Positions 52,418 to 60,968 of a stretch of DNA of 64,000 nt are shown here, piece by piece (the first letter of the stretch is position 1; each line of letters begins with the position of its first letter). Both the position numbers and the translations under genes were made by a program. Source of the stretch: Rhodobacteraceae bacterium LMO-JJ12 (GTDB lineage: Bacteria; Pseudomonadota; Alphaproteobacteria; Rhodobacterales; Rhodobacteraceae); NCBI GenBank assembly GCA_021555075.1, contig JAKGBX010000002.1, positions 124,001-188,000 on the forward strand, read 5' to 3'. The notes under the pieces are model-generated. The model did no database searches. It worked only from the letters and a program-made list of their open reading frames with translations, and was not told the DNA's origin.

Positions 52418-53512
52418 TTAGTATTTCAGATACATTTCGCGTGCACGAACATAGGGCGAGTCGATGTTCTCTGTGCGCGTGCGAACCAGGTTCAGCGCCT
52501 CAATAAAGCTCTCAGTGGTCTTCTTGACCAGCGGATCGTCGCTGTTGCGCAGTTCCTCGACCACTTCGACCGATGCTTTGGCACCGGCTTCCATGATGTC
52601 ATCTGGGAAGTTGCGCACGACAACACCATGATCATCAACCAGCGTTTTCAGTGCACGTGGGTCGTTGGCAACGAAGTCGGCCGAAACCTGATCGTATTCT
52701 GCCTGAGACACGTCGCGGATGATGGCCTGAAGATCCTCGGGCAGTTCCTGATACTTTTTCTTATCGACGACCAGTTCGGTTGCCAGGCCGGATTCCACGA
52801 AGGACGGCATGTAGTAGTTCTTGGCGACCTGATAGAAGCCGAGCGCCAGATCGTTGTAAGGGCCAACGAATTCGGCGGCATCAAGCGTGCCCGATTGCAG
52901 CGCCTGAAAGATTTCGCCCGCAGCCATGTTGGTGACAGTTGCGCCAAGTTTTTCCCAGACCCGACCGCCAAGGCCCGGCGTGCGGAAGCGAACGCCTTTG
53001 ACATCCTCAACACTTTTCAGCTCGTCACGGAACCAACCACCTGTCTGGGTGCCGGTGTTGCCGGATAGGAAGCCCTGAACGCCGAACTGATCATAGATTT
53101 CGTCCCAGATTTCCTGACCACCCATGAAGCGGACCCATGCGGTCAGTTCGGGCGTGGTCATGCCGTAAGGAACGCCGGTAAAGAACGACAGCGCAGGTGA
53201 CTTGTTCTGCCAGTAGTAAGCGGCGCCATGGCTCATCTCTGCGGTGCCATCAATCACGGCGTCCAATGACTGAAGCGGCGGAACCAGCTCACCTGCCGAA
53301 TAGACCTGAACAGTCAGACGGCCGCCCGAAGCGGCGGTGATGCGGTCAGCCAAGCGTTGCGCGCCAACGCCGAGGCCAGGGAAATTTTTGGGCCAGGTTG
53401 TGACCATGCGCCAGGTGATATTACCCTGAGCAACGGCTGGCGCAGCCAAGCCAGCGGCGGCAGCGCCCGCTCCCAGAACACCTGCACTGCGAATAAAACT
53501 ACGACGATCCAT
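52418..53512 (-). CDS. TRAP transporter substrate-binding protein (DctP/TakP-like)
   Basis: This 364-residue receptor has a twin-arginine-type leader MDRRSFIRSAGVLGAGAAAA ending APAVAQG. It shares the TTWPKNFPGLGVGAQRLA, NTGTQTGGWFRDEL and VRFRTPGLGGRV blocks with the receptor at 32391. The conserved arginine should bind a carboxylate. It is transcribed toward its presumed permease genes dctQM, an unusual arrangement that requires separate promoters. GGGAGGA precedes the ATG. Confidence 0.9.
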   Translation of the reverse strand: MDRRSFIRSAGVLGAGAAAAGLAAPAVAQGNITWRMVTTWPKNFPGLGVGAQRLADRITAASGGRLTVQVYSAGELVPPLQSLDAVIDGTAEMSHGAAYYWQNKSPALSFFTGVPYGMTTPELTAWVRFMGGQEIWDEIYDQFGVQGFLSGNTGTQTGGWFRDELKSVEDVKGVRFRTPGLGGRVWEKLGATVTNMAAGEIFQALQSGTLDAAEFVGPYNDLALGFYQVAKNYYMPSFVESGLATELVVDKKKYQELPEDLQAIIRDVSQAEYDQVSADFVANDPRALKTLVDDHGVVVRNFPDDIMEAGAKASVEVVEELRNSDDPLVKKTTESFIEALNLVRTRTENIDSPYVRAREMYLKY

Positions 53513-53894
53513 GATGATTCCTCCCGGATTTACAATGTCTCAAAAAGCGGTTCGACCCGAGTGGCGGAAACGCTTCGGCACACACTTAATCCCCGGCTTC
53601 AGGAAATGTCCATGCTGTGAAAACCAATTGGATCAGTTGACTACTTTGCCGGTTCGCGTGCGTTCAAACCTGTTGTGGGGTTTGGTCTGGTTTGTTTATG
53701 CGAATACTGGTCATTTCCCACGATGTTTTGCCAAAGAATCGGGTATTTAGCTCTCTTATGGACGTCGGGTAACAAGTTTGTGTTCAACGTGCCGCCGCAA
53801 CAAAAAGGTGAACGGGCAGAGTGCGGAATCGATCAAGTTGACGGGGCATTTCAAATCAGCGTGTTGAGCGGTTCAGGTGGCTGAAGAGAAAGCT
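53513..53894. other. Intergenic region upstream of dctP
   Basis: A 382-bp gap between dctP and the TauE-like gene, relatively AT-rich in its middle. Short open frames exist on the plus strand but none has a ribosome binding site and plausible composition. It presumably holds the dctP promoter. Confidence 0.5.
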
Positions 53895-54641
53895 TCAAAG
53901 AAGACGCCAGAAGAAAACTGCGCTCATACTAAACCCGATGCAGGCAATAAAAATGCGCAGTACCGGGACGGGGATTCGGCGTGCGATTGGTGCCCCTGCA
54001 TATCCACCAAGGGTGGAGGCGATCATCATCACGACGGCTTGATACCAAACGATGAGTCCAGCGATTGCGAAAGTTGCAACGGAGATCGCGGACAAGGCAA
54101 ACGACAAGCCGCTTTTCAGTCCGTTCATCTGGTGGATATCGTGCATTCCCCACAGCGCAAAAAGGGCCAGTAGAACGATCCCCAGACCGCCATTGAAATA
54201 CCCACCGTAAACGCTGATCGCGAAGAGCCCGCTAGCGCCAAAGGGCGTAATGGCTTTGCCCTTGCTGGCGGCCCATTTTTTTAGTGGATCACCAAACAGA
54301 AAAACCAGCGTTGCAATGAGAAGCAGGAACGGAACAACGACCGAAAAGGCCTTGTCCGAAGACATCAGCAGCAGAACCGAGCCAATCAACCCTCCAACAA
54401 GGGTGATTGCTGTCAGTCTGATGAGCGTCTTGTGGTCGAACGCGCGCAGTTCACGCTGAAATCCAAGCGCACCACTCAGGTATCCGGGGAAGACGGCAAT
54501 TGCGCTTGTTGCGTTTGCCGTAACCGGAGGAACCCCGGTAAAGACCAGCGCAGGAAGGGTCAGGAAAGTGCCGCCGCCCGCAATCGTATTGAGAACACCA
54601 GCGAAAAAGCCGGCAACGATAAGGATCAGGAGGTCAAGCAA
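53895..54641 (-). CDS. TauE/SafE family permease (putative sulfite/anion exporter)
   Basis: This 248-residue membrane protein has about eight hydrophobic segments in two homologous halves (VAGFFAGVLNTIAGGGTFLTLPAL and later GGYFNGGLGIVLLALFALWG), the hallmark of TauE/SafE. Relatives export sulfite or sulfoacetate in organosulfonate degradation, which would match the tpa-xsc genes 34 kb away, but other members have different roles. No gene of sulfonate metabolism is adjacent. Confidence 0.85.
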   Translation of the reverse strand: MLDLLILIVAGFFAGVLNTIAGGGTFLTLPALVFTGVPPVTANATSAIAVFPGYLSGALGFQRELRAFDHKTLIRLTAITLVGGLIGSVLLLMSSDKAFSVVVPFLLLIATLVFLFGDPLKKWAASKGKAITPFGASGLFAISVYGGYFNGGLGIVLLALFALWGMHDIHQMNGLKSGLSFALSAISVATFAIAGLIVWYQAVVMMIASTLGGYAGAPIARRIPVPVLRIFIACIGFSMSAVFFWRLL

Positions 54642-54690
54642 TTGAGTATCTTATCATAGGTTCGTTTCAGGGTGCGTGATTTGGGCATGA

Positions 54691-54711
54691 CTAAAGCGTT
54701 TCACGCTTTAG
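54691..54711. repeat. Short palindrome related to the element ends
   Basis: CTAAAGCG-TTTCA-CGCTTTAG, a perfect 8-bp hairpin. Its left half TAAAGCGTTTC equals the terminal repeat of the 115-bp dispersed element, so it may be a solo-end relic or an independent hairpin. Confidence 0.5.
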
Positions 54712-54760
54712 AGAATCCTTGAGCGACGCAGCTCTGTGCACTTTCATGGCTAAGCAAATT

Positions 54761-54791
54761 ACCCGGCATCTTAATTCGTGAGATGCCGGGT
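54761..54791 (-). terminator. Terminator of the puuE-allA-permease operon
   Basis: Perfect 11-bp arms ACCCGGCATCT (54761-54771) and AGATGCCGGGT (54781-54791) with a 9-nt loop. On the minus strand the stem is followed by AATTT, 8 bp after the permease stop. Confidence 0.8.
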
Positions 54792-54798
54792 GTGTAGA

Positions 54799-56235
54799 TC
54801 AGATGTGATCGTCTTTGGAGAAAGAGCCACGGCTGTGTCCGGTGAGGCCGCCAGAAACTTCTTCGGTGGCTTCGTCTGCCAATTCTTGTGGCAGGATGAG
54901 GTTTAGCACGATGGCAATCAACGCTGCGGGCAGCAGGCCGGAGGTCAGCAGGATACGTGCGGTGTCGGGCATGTGCTGCAATGCGCCGGGTTCAAGCTGA
55001 AGGCCAAGACCGATTGACAGTGCGATTGCAAAGATCACCATGTTGCGGCGGTTCCAGTTCACATCCGACAGCATGGAAATACCAGCAGCCACGACCATGC
55101 CGAACATGACGATAACGCCGCCGCCCAGAACTTCGATAGGCACGGTGCGGATAACCCCGCCAACCTTGGGTACCAGACCACAGATGATCAGGAAGACAGC
55201 ACCGCAGGTCACCACATGTCGGCTCATCACACCGGTCATGGCGATGAGGCCGACGTTCTGACTGAACGAGGTGTTGGGGAATGCGCCAAAGCAGCCCGCA
55301 ATCGCGGTGCCCAAACCATCGGCATAAGTCGCCCCCTGGATTTCCTTGTCGGTGGCTTCGCGGCCTGCACCTCCTTTGGTGATGCCCGATACGTCGCCCA
55401 CGGTCTCAATCGCGGAAATGAAGGCCATCAAGCAGAAACCGAGTATTGCTGCTGTTGAGAATTCAAAGCCATATTTGAAGGGCTGGGGCAGTGCAAAGGC
55501 GGCTGAGCGCTCCCAAGAACCGGTAATCGCCGAGATCGGCAGCATGCCGACTGCAATCGCATAGACATAGCCGACAATCAGACCGACGAGCACAGCTGAA
55601 ATCGACAACATTCCCTTGGTAAAGAATTTCAGGCCGAGAGTGACGATGATCACCACCAGCGCGGCGGACCAGTTGAGCAGGCTGCCATATTCCGGTGTGC
55701 CGATGGCAGGAACCCCACCAGCGGCGTATTGGATGCCCACCTGAACCAGTGCAAGACCGATCATGGTCACAACCAGCCCCGTCACGAGTGGTGGCAAGGC
55801 AAAGCGGATTTTACCGATGAAAGTGCCGAGGAAGGCATGAAACAACCCGCCGATGATGACTCCGCCAAAGAGGGCCGCCAGCGCATCGACACCTTTGCCT
55901 GCTACCAATGGTATCATGATAGGCAGGAAGGCAAAGCTGGTGCCTTGCACGATGGGCAGCTTTGCCCCGATTGGTCCGAGGGTCAGTGTCTGCAACAGCG
56001 TTGCCACACCGGCAAACAACATCGACATCTGGATGAGGTAAAGCAGTTCGGGAAAGTCAGGCGAATTTGAACCGAAGCCGAAACCGGCGGCACCGGCAAC
56101 GATGATTGCGGGCGTCACATTCGAGACGAACATGGCCAGAACGTGTTGGATTCCCAGCGGGATGCCCTTGGCAAGCCCTGGGAAATAGTCTGGGTCGCGC
56201 AGTTGTTCTGCGGTCCCTATAGAGTTGTCAGCCAT
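54799..56235 (-). CDS. NCS2 nucleobase/urate permease
   Basis: This 478-residue membrane protein has about 13-14 segments. It belongs to the nucleobase:cation symporter-2 (xanthine/uracil/urate) family: GIPLGIQHVLAMFVSNVTPA near the N terminus, FALPQPFKYG, and AFPNTSFSQNVGLIAMTGV. It is the last gene of an operon with allantoinase/OHCU decarboxylase and ureidoglycolate lyase, so urate or xanthine is the likely substrate, taken up with H+. GAGAGGAC lies before ATG 56235. Confidence 0.9.
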   Translation of the reverse strand: MADNSIGTAEQLRDPDYFPGLAKGIPLGIQHVLAMFVSNVTPAIIVAGAAGFGFGSNSPDFPELLYLIQMSMLFAGVATLLQTLTLGPIGAKLPIVQGTSFAFLPIMIPLVAGKGVDALAALFGGVIIGGLFHAFLGTFIGKIRFALPPLVTGLVVTMIGLALVQVGIQYAAGGVPAIGTPEYGSLLNWSAALVVIIVTLGLKFFTKGMLSISAVLVGLIVGYVYAIAVGMLPISAITGSWERSAAFALPQPFKYGFEFSTAAILGFCLMAFISAIETVGDVSGITKGGAGREATDKEIQGATYADGLGTAIAGCFGAFPNTSFSQNVGLIAMTGVMSRHVVTCGAVFLIICGLVPKVGGVIRTVPIEVLGGGVIVMFGMVVAAGISMLSDVNWNRRNMVIFAIALSIGLGLQLEPGALQHMPDTARILLTSGLLPAALIAIVLNLILPQELADEATEEVSGGLTGHSRGSFSKDDHI

Positions 56236-56263
56236 GGGGTGTCCTCTCTGTTGACTGTCCGTG

Positions 56264-56785
56264 CTATGTCTCCGCTTCTGTTGGCGAAGTGGTTTTGGTG
56301 TCAGATGTTACGACGAATGGCTCATCGAACCAGTGTTCTTCCAGATTCGGACCATCCCCGATGCGGTCAACGACTATAAATTGACCAGAATGCCCGATTG
56401 GTGTGAGTACACCGTGCCAGACGCCACGATGCAGGTTTATGGATTGTCCGGGCTGGCTGATGAAGGCTTGCAGATTTACGGGTTTGCCGCCGTTGTCATC
56501 TGCAACAATCACCAACATCGGCACGCCCGAAACCGGGATGAATGCCTGGCTTCCGTCTGGATGGCGTTCGACCATGTCGACGGTATGCGGAAAATGACGG
56601 GCCTTGGCGTCAAAAAGGCTGATGCCCGCGCGTCCGTCGGTGAAGTTTAGCGATGCTTTGTCATGATGTCTGCCGCAAAGCCCCTGATTGATCAGCTTGT
56701 CAGGCGCGCCGTTTACTTCAATGACATCTCCCCAAGGGGCGAAAGTTTCTGCTTTCAACGGGTCTGCGGTGATTTTGGTCGTCAT
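56264..56785 (-). CDS. allA: Ureidoglycolate lyase
   Basis: This 173-residue cupin-like enzyme splits ureidoglycolate to glyoxylate and urea. It starts MTTKITADPLKAETFAPWGD and contains MVERHPDGSQAFIPV and LHRGVWHGVLTPIG, both typical of AllA. Start ATG overlaps the stop of the upstream fusion gene by 4 bp (ATGA). The glyoxylate made here is the entry metabolite for the bhc cycle and malate synthase encoded nearby. Urea would need urease, not in the window. Confidence 0.93.
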   Translation of the reverse strand: MTTKITADPLKAETFAPWGDVIEVNGAPDKLINQGLCGRHHDKASLNFTDGRAGISLFDAKARHFPHTVDMVERHPDGSQAFIPVSGVPMLVIVADDNGGKPVNLQAFISQPGQSINLHRGVWHGVLTPIGHSGQFIVVDRIGDGPNLEEHWFDEPFVVTSDTKTTSPTEAET

Positions 56786-58194
56786 GCGCCGAGTTTCTCT
56801 TGAAGTCGCAATTCGGCGATGCGCTCGACCTGTCGACAAGCCTCTGAAAACTCGGCGTCGCGGTCGTTTTCGATGCGGCGTTTGAAGGCATCCATGATCG
56901 AAGCCTTGGTGTTGTCGCGCACGGCGATGATGAAGGGAAAGCCGAATTTCGCGGTATAGGTATCGTTAAGTTCGGTGAATGTTGCGCGCTCCTCATCGGT
57001 CAGTGCATCGAGACCGACTGCGGCTTGCTCTGCCGTCGATTCCGCGGTCAGACGTTTGGCCTCGGCCAGTTTGCCGGCGAGATCGGGGTGGGCGGTAAGC
57101 ACGCCAAGACGCTGGTCTTCCGACGCAGAGCGGAAAATACGCGTCAACGCATTGTGCACCCCCGTAGCGGTGTCATGCGCTGGCCCGAGTTCAAGCGCGT
57201 GCGCGCCCTCGGCGATCCAGGGACTGTGCTCGAACACCCCGCCGAATTGAGCAACGAACGTGGCCTTGTCCATTTCAGATGGTTTCGTTCGTGTTGTCGG
57301 TGGATGTTGTTTGCGCCAATGTTCGGCGATCTGGAAGCGGGTTGCGAACCAGACACCTTCATGCGAGGCGAAGTAATCGAGCGCCCGTTTCAGCGCCGCC
57401 GCACGGCCAGGACGCCCGGCAAGGCGACAATGCAGCCCGATCGACAGCATCTTGGGCTGGCCTTCCTGCCCTTCGGCGTAAAGCACATCGAAACTGTCCT
57501 TGAGATAGCTCTCGAATTGATCGCCGGTGGTGAATCCTGCCTGAATGGCAAAGCGCATATCGTTGCAATCCATCGTGTAGGGAATGATGAGCTGATCGTG
57601 CCCGTCAAATTGCATCCAGTAGGGCAGGTCGTCGGCGTAGCTGTCAGCGACATAGGCAAGTTGGCGGGTTTCGGCGGCCAATCGCACCGTGTTCATGGAG
57701 CAGCGGCCTGTGTACCAGCCACGGGGCGGCTCTCCGACAACTTCGGTATGCAGACGGAAAGCCTCGGTAATAGTTGCGCGCTCTTCCTCCTCGCTCATGT
57801 CCTTGTGCTCGATCCATTTCAGCCCGTGGCTGGCAATTTCCCAGCCTGCGGCTTTCATGGCAGAAACCTGTTCGGGAGAGCGAGCCAGTGCCGTTGCGAC
57901 GCCATAAACGGTGATGGGTAGGTCGCGCATCATCCGGTGAAGCCGCCAGAACCCGGCGCGCGCGCCGTAGTCATAGATCGACTCCATGTTCCAGTGGCGC
58001 TGACCGGGCCAGGGCTGTGCGCCCGTGATCTCCGACAGGAATGCTTCGGAGGCCGGATCACCGTGCAGGACGTTGTTCTCGCCGCCTTCTTCGTAATTCA
58101 ACACAATCTGGATGGCGATTTTTGCGTTGTTTGGCCAATTTGCCGCCGGGGGTGTGGCTCCATAGCCGGTCAGGTCGCGCGGATAACGGGTCAA
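56782..58194 (-). CDS. puuE: Bifunctional allantoinase (PuuE) / OHCU decarboxylase (UraD)
   Basis: This is a 470-residue fusion. Residues 1 to ~305 are the metal-independent allantoinase PuuE of the polysaccharide-deacetylase fold (YPRDLTGYG, LNYEEGGENNVLHGD, GWEIASHGLKWIEH). Residues ~310-470 are 2-oxo-4-hydroxy-4-carboxy-5-ureidoimidazoline decarboxylase (FEHSPWIAE, HPDLAGKLA, FGFPFIIAVR). It performs two successive-but-one steps: OHCU to S-allantoin, then allantoin to allantoate. Start ATG 58194 with GAAAGGGACCG. First of a three-gene operon and divergent from uraH, which supplies OHCU. Confidence 0.94.
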   Translation of the reverse strand: MTRYPRDLTGYGATPPAANWPNNAKIAIQIVLNYEEGGENNVLHGDPASEAFLSEITGAQPWPGQRHWNMESIYDYGARAGFWRLHRMMRDLPITVYGVATALARSPEQVSAMKAAGWEIASHGLKWIEHKDMSEEEERATITEAFRLHTEVVGEPPRGWYTGRCSMNTVRLAAETRQLAYVADSYADDLPYWMQFDGHDQLIIPYTMDCNDMRFAIQAGFTTGDQFESYLKDSFDVLYAEGQEGQPKMLSIGLHCRLAGRPGRAAALKRALDYFASHEGVWFATRFQIAEHWRKQHPPTTRTKPSEMDKATFVAQFGGVFEHSPWIAEGAHALELGPAHDTATGVHNALTRIFRSASEDQRLGVLTAHPDLAGKLAEAKRLTAESTAEQAAVGLDALTDEERATFTELNDTYTAKFGFPFIIAVRDNTKASIMDAFKRRIENDRDAEFSEACRQVERIAELRLQEKLGA

Positions 58195-58347
58195 GGATCG
58201 GTCCCTTTCGAGGTTTTCTCATTTCTATTTCATAAAAAACGAGATGTTTTTCAAATAATATGCGAAAGAGCCTTTTGTGCGAGGAGCTTTCCTCTTCACT
58301 TATCATGCGGCCAATATGGGTAGAAATCGAATGGAAAGGCCTCTGAC

Positions 58348-58701
58348 ATGACCGGATATCTGACAACGCATGTGCTCGATACGGCACGCGGCTGCCCAGC
58401 CGAAGGTTTGACCATTGAATTGTTTCGGGTCGAAGGCGACCGGCGCACGCATCTCAAGACGCTCAAGACCAATGACGACGGGCGCACCGACGAACAAATC
58501 CTGCCTGCGGACAAGTTCGAAACAGGCACGTATGAATTGGTGTTTCATGCGGGTGCCTATCTTGACGCAATTGGTGTGCCGCCGGAATCGCCGCGTTTTC
58601 TCGATGTCATCCCGCTGCGCTTTGGTATGTCAGAAGCTTCGCATTATCATGTTCCGCTGCTGCTTTCGCCGTTTGGATATTCGACGTACCGGGGCAGCTG
58701 A
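58348..58701 (+). CDS. uraH: 5-hydroxyisourate hydrolase
   Basis: This 117-residue transthyretin-like protein hydrolyses 5-hydroxyisourate to OHCU. The N-terminal [14 protein letters not shown] (active-site His) and C-terminal tetrapeptide YRGS, matching the HIUase YRGS ending, are present. The ATG follows GGAAAGG. Divergent from puuE over a 153-bp AT-rich control region and convergent with the LysR gene. Confidence 0.96.
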   Translation: MTGYLTTHVLDTARGCPAEGLTIELFRVEGDRRTHLKTLKTNDDGRTDEQILPADKFETGTYELVFHAGAYLDAIGVPPESPRFLDVIPLRFGMSEASHYHVPLLLSPFGYSTYRGS

Positions 58702-58709
58702 CTGTCGGG

Positions 58710-59618
58710 TCAGGTTTTACCGACGGTCTTGGCGATTCGGTCAATCATGAATTCCATGAAGAGGCGCGATTTCGGATCTTGCCTGCGTCGGTGGGTGAAC
58801 AGGCAGGCCATCTGAATAGGCTCAGGGGGTGTTTCAACCGCGACCGGAATCAGCCGCCCGGCTTTCATATGCTCGGCAATCTCAAACACCGGTTTCATGG
58901 CAATGCCGTGACCTGCAAGCGCCCAATCGGTCAGAACGTCACCGTCGTCTGATTCATAACGGCCCGATACCTGAAAGCGCTTGGGCCCGTCGGCGGTTGT
59001 GAGGCGCCATTGAAACTCTGTCGCTCCGGGAAACCGCAGGCTGAGGCATTCATGCCCTTGCGAAATCAACTCCTCGCCTGATGCGGGGTTGCCATGCGTT
59101 TCGACATAGGAGGGAGCGGCGCACAACACGCGTTGAACATCGGCAATCTTGCGAATGCGTAGATTGCTGTCTTCCGGCTGCCCCAGAAAGAAGGCAAGGT
59201 CGAGCCCCTCGGTCGTCAGATCGACCTTTCTGTCGGTCAATCTCAGGCGGACGCTCACTTCGGGATAGGCTTTCAAAAACTCGGGCACTTGTGGCGCGAT
59301 CAGCCGTCGACCAACCCCCAGGGGCGCTGCGACATAGAGCGAGCCCTTGAGGTTTTCGGTGATGTTGACGATCTGCGCTTCTGCGTTTTCCACGGCTTCG
59401 AGTATCTCGCACGCGCCGCGATAGAACGACTGCCCCTGTTCTGTGGGTGTCAGGCTACGAGTCGTGCGCTGAAATAGACGAACGTTCAGATGCTCTTCCA
59501 ATTGGGAAATGCGCGAGGACGTCACGGCGGGAGAAATACGCAGATCCCGCCCGGCGGCCGACATGCTGCCCAACTCGTAGACGCGAACGAAAGTACGGAT
59601 GTTTCCGAGGTAGGACAT
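58710..59618 (-). CDS. LysR-family transcriptional regulator
   Basis: This 302-residue protein has an N-terminal helix-turn-helix (MSAAGRDLRISPAVTSSRISQLE) and a C-terminal periplasmic-binding-type effector domain. ATG 59618 is preferred over TTG 59651. It lies between uraH and puuD and is divergent from puuD, so it probably regulates urate oxidation, perhaps with urate or allantoin as co-inducer (inference). In the 102-bp gap CCTAG and CTAGG flank an 18-bp spacer, a possible site. Confidence 0.88.
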   Translation of the reverse strand: MSYLGNIRTFVRVYELGSMSAAGRDLRISPAVTSSRISQLEEHLNVRLFQRTTRSLTPTEQGQSFYRGACEILEAVENAEAQIVNITENLKGSLYVAAPLGVGRRLIAPQVPEFLKAYPEVSVRLRLTDRKVDLTTEGLDLAFFLGQPEDSNLRIRKIADVQRVLCAAPSYVETHGNPASGEELISQGHECLSLRFPGATEFQWRLTTADGPKRFQVSGRYESDDGDVLTDWALAGHGIAMKPVFEIAEHMKAGRLIPVAVETPPEPIQMACLFTHRRRQDPKSRLFMEFMIDRIAKTVGKT

Positions 59619-59720
59619 GATTATTCTGTTTTTTTTGATGCTGCTTGGCAATAAGACACGGTACCAGAAGAATTGCGGACCGCCTAGTCTGATAAGAAAA
59701 CGAATCTAGGGAGAAATGCC

Positions 59721-60953
59721 ATGTTTGAACTTGCCATTTTATGGGACTGGTTCGGCTTTGCAGTGCGGTGGCTACACGTCATCACCGGTATTGCCTGGAT
59801 TGGATCGTCTTTCTATTTCATTGCGCTTGATCTGGGCTTGCGCAAGGGGCCGCATTTGCCTGCGGGCGCCAGTGGCGAAGAATGGCAAGTGCATGGTGGC
59901 GGATTTTATCACGTCCAGAAATACATGGTTGCGCCAGAACAGATGCCCGAGCATTTGACCTGGTTCAAATGGGAAAGCTACTCGACCTGGTTGTCGGGGG
60001 CCGCTCTGTTGGCAATCGTCTATTGGGTGGGCGGTGAGCTTTTCCTGCTCGATCCGACCAAGGCCGAACTTGCCTTGTGGCAGGGTATTGCGATTTCGGC
60101 GGCTTCGATCGGGATCGGCTGGGTGCTTTATGACGGGCTCTGCAAATCGAAACTGGGGGATTACCCGACCGCGATGATGCTGGTTCTTTTCGTAATCATT
60201 GTGGTGATGAGCTGGGGCCTCAATCAGGTCTTTACCGGACGCGCAGCGCTGCTGCATCTGGGCGCGTTTACCGCCACGATCATGACGGCAAACGTCTTCC
60301 TCATTATCATGCCGAACCAGCGGATTGTCGTTGAAGATCTGAAGAACGGGCGCACGCCCGACCCGAAATACGGCAAAATTGCCAAGCTGCGTTCGACCCA
60401 CAACAACTACCTGACCCTGCCGGTGGTTTTCCTTATGCTGTCGAACCATTATCCTTTGTCGTTTGGCACAGAGTATGGCTGGATTATCGCTAGCCTTGTC
60501 TTTTTGATGGGCGTTTTGATCCGCCATTATTTCAATTCGGTGCATGCCCGGAAGGGTCAGCCGCATTGGACATGGGCTCTGACGGTGTTGATTTTCGTTA
60601 TCATGGCATGGCTTTCAACGGTGCCGGGCATGGATACCTATGAGGAATCCGAGGCCCGTGCCCTGACCCCTTACGAGCAGAACTTCGCTTCGGCCGATGG
60701 GTTTGATGATGCCTTTATGGCCGTGGTCGGCAATTGTTCGATGTGTCATGCGCGCGAGCCAAGCTGGGACGGTCTGAGATCGCCGCCCAAGGGTGTAGTT
60801 CTGGAAACCGAGGCTGACGTCGCACGCCATGCACCGCAGGTCTATCTGCATGCCGGGGCGAGCCACGCGATGCCGCCGCCCAACGCGATAGCCATGGATC
60901 GCGAGGCGCGCGCCCTGATCGTGGCGTGGTTTCGCAACGCATCGGATAGCTGA
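59721..60953 (+). CDS. puuD: Membrane-bound urate hydroxylase with cytochrome c domain
   Basis: The 410-residue PuuD has an N-terminal membrane part with about eight helices (WLHVITGIAWIGSSFYFIALD; GGGFYHVQKYMVAPEQMPEHLTWFKWESYSTWL split over two helices). A C-terminal c-type haem domain has CSMCH at residues 339-343 and a distal Met in SHAMPPPNA. It oxidises urate to 5-hydroxyisourate and passes electrons to the respiratory chain, unlike cofactor-free uricase. GGGAGAAATGCC precedes the ATG. First step of the pathway completed by uraH and the fusion. Confidence 0.94.
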   Translation: MFELAILWDWFGFAVRWLHVITGIAWIGSSFYFIALDLGLRKGPHLPAGASGEEWQVHGGGFYHVQKYMVAPEQMPEHLTWFKWESYSTWLSGAALLAIVYWVGGELFLLDPTKAELALWQGIAISAASIGIGWVLYDGLCKSKLGDYPTAMMLVLFVIIVVMSWGLNQVFTGRAALLHLGAFTATIMTANVFLIIMPNQRIVVEDLKNGRTPDPKYGKIAKLRSTHNNYLTLPVVFLMLSNHYPLSFGTEYGWIIASLVFLMGVLIRHYFNSVHARKGQPHWTWALTVLIFVIMAWLSTVPGMDTYEESEARALTPYEQNFASADGFDDAFMAVVGNCSMCHAREPSWDGLRSPPKGVVLETEADVARHAPQVYLHAGASHAMPPPNAIAMDREARALIVAWFRNASDS

Positions 60954-60968
60954 CTGCTCAGCGGCCTG

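Noticed and set aside
53511-54173. Short plus-strand frames between dctP and the TauE-like gene
   Set aside because: No ribosome binding sites, unusual composition, and the right-hand ones are antisense to the TauE-like permease.
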